Origin: an uncultured Bacilli bacterium | GTDB lineage: Bacteria; Bacillota_I; Bacilli_A; RFN20; CAG-826 | Direction of reading: 5' to 3' | Assembly (NCBI GenBank): GCA_944327845.1 | Contig: CALVHN010000007.1 | Coordinates: forward strand, 1 to 58,640 | DNA length: 58,640 bases | Part shown: piece after piece, positions 56,245-58,640 of the stretch | Position numbering within the stretch: the stretch's first letter is position 1 | Layout of the letters: each line of letters starts with the position of its first letter | The notes under the pieces: model-generated | Databases searched by the model: none | What the model was told of the DNA's origin: nothing | What the model saw: only the letters and a program-made list of their open reading frames with translations | Made by a program: the position numbers and the translations under genes

Positions 56245-56298
56245 ATGTCACTTATTAAATCAATCCTTATTCTAGTTAAGTTCTTTTCAAGAAAATAG
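56245..56298 (+). CDS. 17-aa cationic amphipathic peptide
   Basis: MSLIKSILILVKFFSRK, with a perfect AGGAGG 7 bases upstream of ATG 56245. Hydrophobic residues alternate with Lys5, Lys12, Arg16 and Lys17, fitting an amphipathic helix. It has its own operators, promoter and terminator, so it is a full transcription unit. Possible roles: small membrane regulator, PSM-like or toxin-like peptide, or regulatory leader of mntP downstream. No known family is assigned. Confidence 0.6.
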   Translation: MSLIKSILILVKFFSRK

Positions 56299-56303
56299 TT
56301 ATA

Positions 56304-56356
56304 GTTCTTAAAGAACCTAATAAACGATTCCTAGAAATAGGAATTTTTTATTTTTG
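56304..56356 (+). terminator. terminator of the peptide unit
   Basis: ATTCCTA-GAAA-TAGGAAT (56327-56344), GNRA-like tetraloop, then TTTTTTATTTTT. A small GTTCTT/AAGAAC hairpin precedes it. Confidence 0.88.
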
Positions 56357-56483
56357 CATTCTTAATAAGACTTAAGTAAAATCTATAAAAGAATTAATTA
56401 GAACTTATAAAAAGGATATTTTATTTTTATTAATTATTCTTAATCTAATTAATTATTATTTTATTTTTAGTTAGTAATTATTT

Positions 56484-57095
56484 ATGCTTGGTAGTATTTT
56501 CACTTTAATTTTAATATCTTTATCCTTAGCAATGGATGCTTTTTCTGTTTCGATTATTGATGGATTAACTTTAAATAATTTAAACAAAAAAAGAATGGTC
56601 TTTATTTGTTTGATATTTGGTATTTTTCAAGCTTTACTTCCATTATTAGGACATTTAATTGGACTTACTTTTATTGAATATATCGAAGATTATGATCATT
56701 GGGTATCATTGGCTTTATTAAGTTTAGTTGGTTTAAAAATGATAATTGATGCAATAAAAGAAATAATTGATCAGAAAAAAGGAAAAGAAAAAGAAGATAA
56801 GCAAAAATCATTTACTTTTAAATTAATTATTATTCAAGGAATTGCAACAGCAATTGATGCTTTTGCAGTTGGAATTACTTTAAAAAGTTCTATTGCGCCA
56901 ATTAATGTTTATTTAGGATTATTTATTATTGGATTAATTACTTTTTTAATGTGCTTAATTGGAATATTTTTAGGAAAATATATTGCAAAATTCTTAAAAG
57001 GGCATATTGAAATAGCAGAAATTATTGGTGGAATTATTTTAATCTTAATTGGAATTAAAATTGTTTTAAACCATTTAGGTTATATTTCTTTTTAA
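56484..57095 (+). CDS. mntP: manganese exporter MntP
   Basis: Exports Mn2+. The 203-aa protein has six helices in two repeats: SLSLAMDAFSVSIIDGL and IATAIDAFAVGITL each hold the conserved Asp in 'MDAFxVS'. No yybP-ykoY Mn riboswitch is seen upstream; instead the peptide unit ends 127 bases before. No Shine-Dalgarno. The 3' region has only weak hairpins. Confidence 0.93.
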   Translation: MLGSIFTLILISLSLAMDAFSVSIIDGLTLNNLNKKRMVFICLIFGIFQALLPLLGHLIGLTFIEYIEDYDHWVSLALLSLVGLKMIIDAIKEIIDQKKGKEKEDKQKSFTFKLIIIQGIATAIDAFAVGITLKSSIAPINVYLGLFIIGLITFLMCLIGIFLGKYIAKFLKGHIEIAEIIGGIILILIGIKIVLNHLGYISF

Positions 57096-57269
57096 TAAAG
57101 TTTTAGAGAAAATATATTAAATCTTCGATAACTGAAATTGTAAATTTATAAAAATTTTTTATATAGAAATTATTAGGAATATCCTTATATATTCAAATTT
57201 CTTTTAAAGTAGAAATTTTCAAAAAATATGTAGTTTTTAAAGGTTTTTTAAATAAAAAAATAATGTTTT

Positions 57270-57353
57270 TGGTGCAAGAAGTGAGACTCGAACTCACACT
57301 GCAAAGCAACTATCATCTGAAAATAGCGCGTCTACCTGTTCCGCCATTCTTGC
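57270..57353 (-). tRNA. tRNA-Leu(CAG)
   Basis: Acceptor GCAAGAA/TTCTTGC, discriminator A, encoded CCA, long variable arm and anticodon loop TTCAGAT (anticodon CAG, reading CUG). It lies between mntP and upp on the reverse strand. Confidence 0.92.
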
Positions 57354-57399
57354 ACGTAAACATTATTTTAAACTATTTATTTAAAATTAAATAATAAAA

Positions 57400-58026
57400 T
57401 TATAAAGTTCCAAATATTCTATCACCAGCATCGCCAAGTCCTGGAAGAATATAACCTTTATCATTAAGCTTTTCATCTAATGCTGCAACATAAATATCAA
57501 CATCAGGATGATTTAATAAAACTTTATCAACACCTTCTTTACAGCCAACTAAGCACAATAAACGTATGTTTTTGAAGCCCTTTTTCTTAACAATGTTTAT
57601 TGCATCAGTTGCGCTTCCTCCAGTTGCAAGCATTGGATCACAAATTAAAAGTAAAGGATTTTCAACTTTTGGGAGCTTGCAAAAATATTCAACAGGTTCA
57701 AGTGTTTTTTCATTGCGGTATAAACCAATATGGCCGATTCTTGCTGTTGGAAGCATATTAACAACACCATTTGACATACCAATACCAGCTCTTAAAATTG
57801 GAGCAATAACGATATTATAATCGATATCTAACTTATCGATTTCTTGGCCTAATGGAGTATGGTATTTCTTTCCAGTAGGATGCAACTTTAAATCTTTAAA
57901 AACTTCAAAAGTCATTAATGATGAGATTTCATCTAAAAGAGTTCTGAAATCTTTAGATGATGTATCTTTATCTCTCATCTTATTTAATTTCATAGTAATT
58001 AATGGATGATTAACAATATGTAACAT
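57400..58026 (-). CDS. upp: uracil phosphoribosyltransferase
   Basis: Salvages uracil to UMP with PRPP. The 208-aa enzyme has the PRPP motif CDPMLATGGSATDAI, ILRAGIGMSNGV and the C-terminal PGLGDAGDRIFGT. Ribosome site AAGGAGG precedes ATG 58026 and TATAAT lies at 58055-58050. Confidence 0.97.
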   Translation of the reverse strand: MLHIVNHPLITMKLNKMRDKDTSSKDFRTLLDEISSLMTFEVFKDLKLHPTGKKYHTPLGQEIDKLDIDYNIVIAPILRAGIGMSNGVVNMLPTARIGHIGLYRNEKTLEPVEYFCKLPKVENPLLLICDPMLATGGSATDAINIVKKKGFKNIRLLCLVGCKEGVDKVLLNHPDVDIYVAALDEKLNDKGYILPGLGDAGDRIFGTL

Positions 58027-58055
58027 GGTTCCTCCTTAAATTTCAAAATATTATA

Positions 58056-58272
58056 TTAAAATTTAAGTAAATTAAGAATAAGAATTTAATATTTTTATAA
58101 AAATCTAATTTAAAGGATTAATTTAGAGATTGTTTTAAATTTTGTGAAAACCATTTAATTTTTATATCTTTAATAATACTTAAGTAAAAAGATAATTATT
58201 ATATTTAAAGTATTTTTCAATAACTTACCTAATTTTATTTTTAAAATATTTATTAATAAAAAAGAATTATAA
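58056..58272. other. A+T-rich intergenic region
   Basis: No supported gene. Contains ACTTAAGTAAAA near 58189, also found near 56370, and several A/T palindromes. Confidence 0.4.
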
Positions 58273-58386
58273 GCTTCTAACTCTATTAAATTATACAATT
58301 TTCTTAATTCAAGTAATGCCATAATTTCATTTGATAATAATATTAATAAAGAGCTACTATCCTATAAAATAAAAAAAGAGGATAAA

Positions 58387-58521
58387 GTGTCCTTTATTTT
58401 AAATATCATTTCTTCGATTTTTCCTAAGTTCAAACTGCTAGGAACCAAACAAAAAGGGCACGACTTTCCATCGAACCCCATAGAAACTCCAAAGAAAATC
58501 AGAGAACTAAAACAATTTTGA
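58387..58521 (+). CDS. possible 44-aa peptide
   Basis: A frame open from 58273 has a GTG at 58387 preceded by AGAGGA at 4 bases and TATAAA at 58363-58368. The peptide begins with a hydrophobic stretch (VSFILNIISSIFPKF) and ends basic and polar. G+C is higher than in neighbours. Could be the end of a decayed gene instead. Confidence 0.3.
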   Translation: MSFILNIISSIFPKFKLLGTKQKGHDFPSNPIETPKKIRELKQF

Positions 58522-58640
58522 ATGTAGTGACCTATTCTAATACGAAATGCACACCCTCACGTTCTTTCTTTACAAAGTTCGTGATACCATTAAAAGGTGT
58601 ACACAATTTAATCAAAATACTCATGGAAACGTAAGCCGAC
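58522..58640. other. unresolved edge region
   Basis: Frames are open to the window edge on both strands: reverse 58532-58640 (ending TNFVKKEREGVHFVLE) and forward from ATG 58547. G+C is visibly higher than in the rest. The type cannot be decided from this fragment. Confidence 0.3.

Noticed and set aside
56357-56483. yybP-ykoY Mn2+ riboswitch before mntP
   Set aside because: The required GGGGAGUA-type core is absent; only the peptide unit with its terminator and an A/T-rich stretch are there.

Overview
This is a chromosomal window from an A+T-rich, low-GC Gram-positive bacterium, most likely an uncultured member of the Bacilli close to the Mollicutes/Erysipelotrichia side. Evidence: a Bacillus-like order ylbF-rsmD-coaD, together with Spx, CsoR, YitT and RNase J; a short archaeal-type ProRS; an S10-spc-alpha ribosomal cluster without rpmD (bL30/uL30 absent); and fermentative, cofactor-poor metabolism (PPi-type phosphofructokinase, PflB/PflA). 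UGA is used as an ordinary stop (for example coaD and pflA), so the mycoplasma code 4 does not apply. No phage, CRISPR array, rRNA or complete insertion sequence is visible.

Layout. 1-560: small accessory strip with a 37-aa ORF, a membrane-protein fragment and four 19-bp direct repeats. 559-7706: tRNA-Ser, proS, a degenerate EAL-like signalling protein, a second tRNA-Ser, YitT, an extracytoplasmic thioredoxin-like protein, then coaD/rsmD/ylbF. 7762-13859: def, rnj and maf forward; an EIIB-like orphan, nadK, a CYTH protein, spx, a HepT-like orphan and a HAD phosphatase. 13925-28899: the reverse-strand S10-spc-alpha operon from rpsJ to rplQ, including secY, adk, map, infA, rpmJ and rpoA. 29087-33845: two surface-glycan genes and the queuosine genes tgt-queA-queH. 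33964-41140: rpsI-rplM, a PPi-PFK, a TVP38 membrane protein, galU, pflB-pflA. 41346-45582: two TrkA/RCK proteins under a P2C (Na+/K+-ATPase-like) pump. 46491-51221: tRNA-Ala, a divergent thyX, folD, and a MarR-controlled ABC exporter. 51856-57095: a membrane protein, then csoR-copA-zupT metal handling, a complete transcription unit for a 17-aa peptide, and mntP. 57270-58640: tRNA-Leu, upp and an unresolved edge region.

How it fits together. The ribosomal cluster begins at a consensus-like promoter with a structured leader of about 120 nt. Several of its proteins (uL22, uL23, uL5, uS5, uS17) carry long Lys/Thr/Glu-rich tails. Metal homeostasis is concentrated in 52.4-57.1 kb: a CsoR-repressed copper pump with two near-perfect 17-bp operators, a ZIP importer and an MntP exporter. 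Several genes seem to be read from leaderless mRNAs, with the -10 box only 6-8 nt from the start codon.

The most interesting candidates for something undescribed are: the 17-aa peptide unit (56132-56356) with paired CcpA/LacI-type operators and its own terminator; the P2C pump operon with two potassium-sensor-like proteins; a copper ATPase whose C-terminal metal-binding domain has its own internal ribosome-binding site; and a 14-bp inverted repeat with a Shine-Dalgarno-like loop beside tRNA-Ala. All positions were read by eye and no database search was run.
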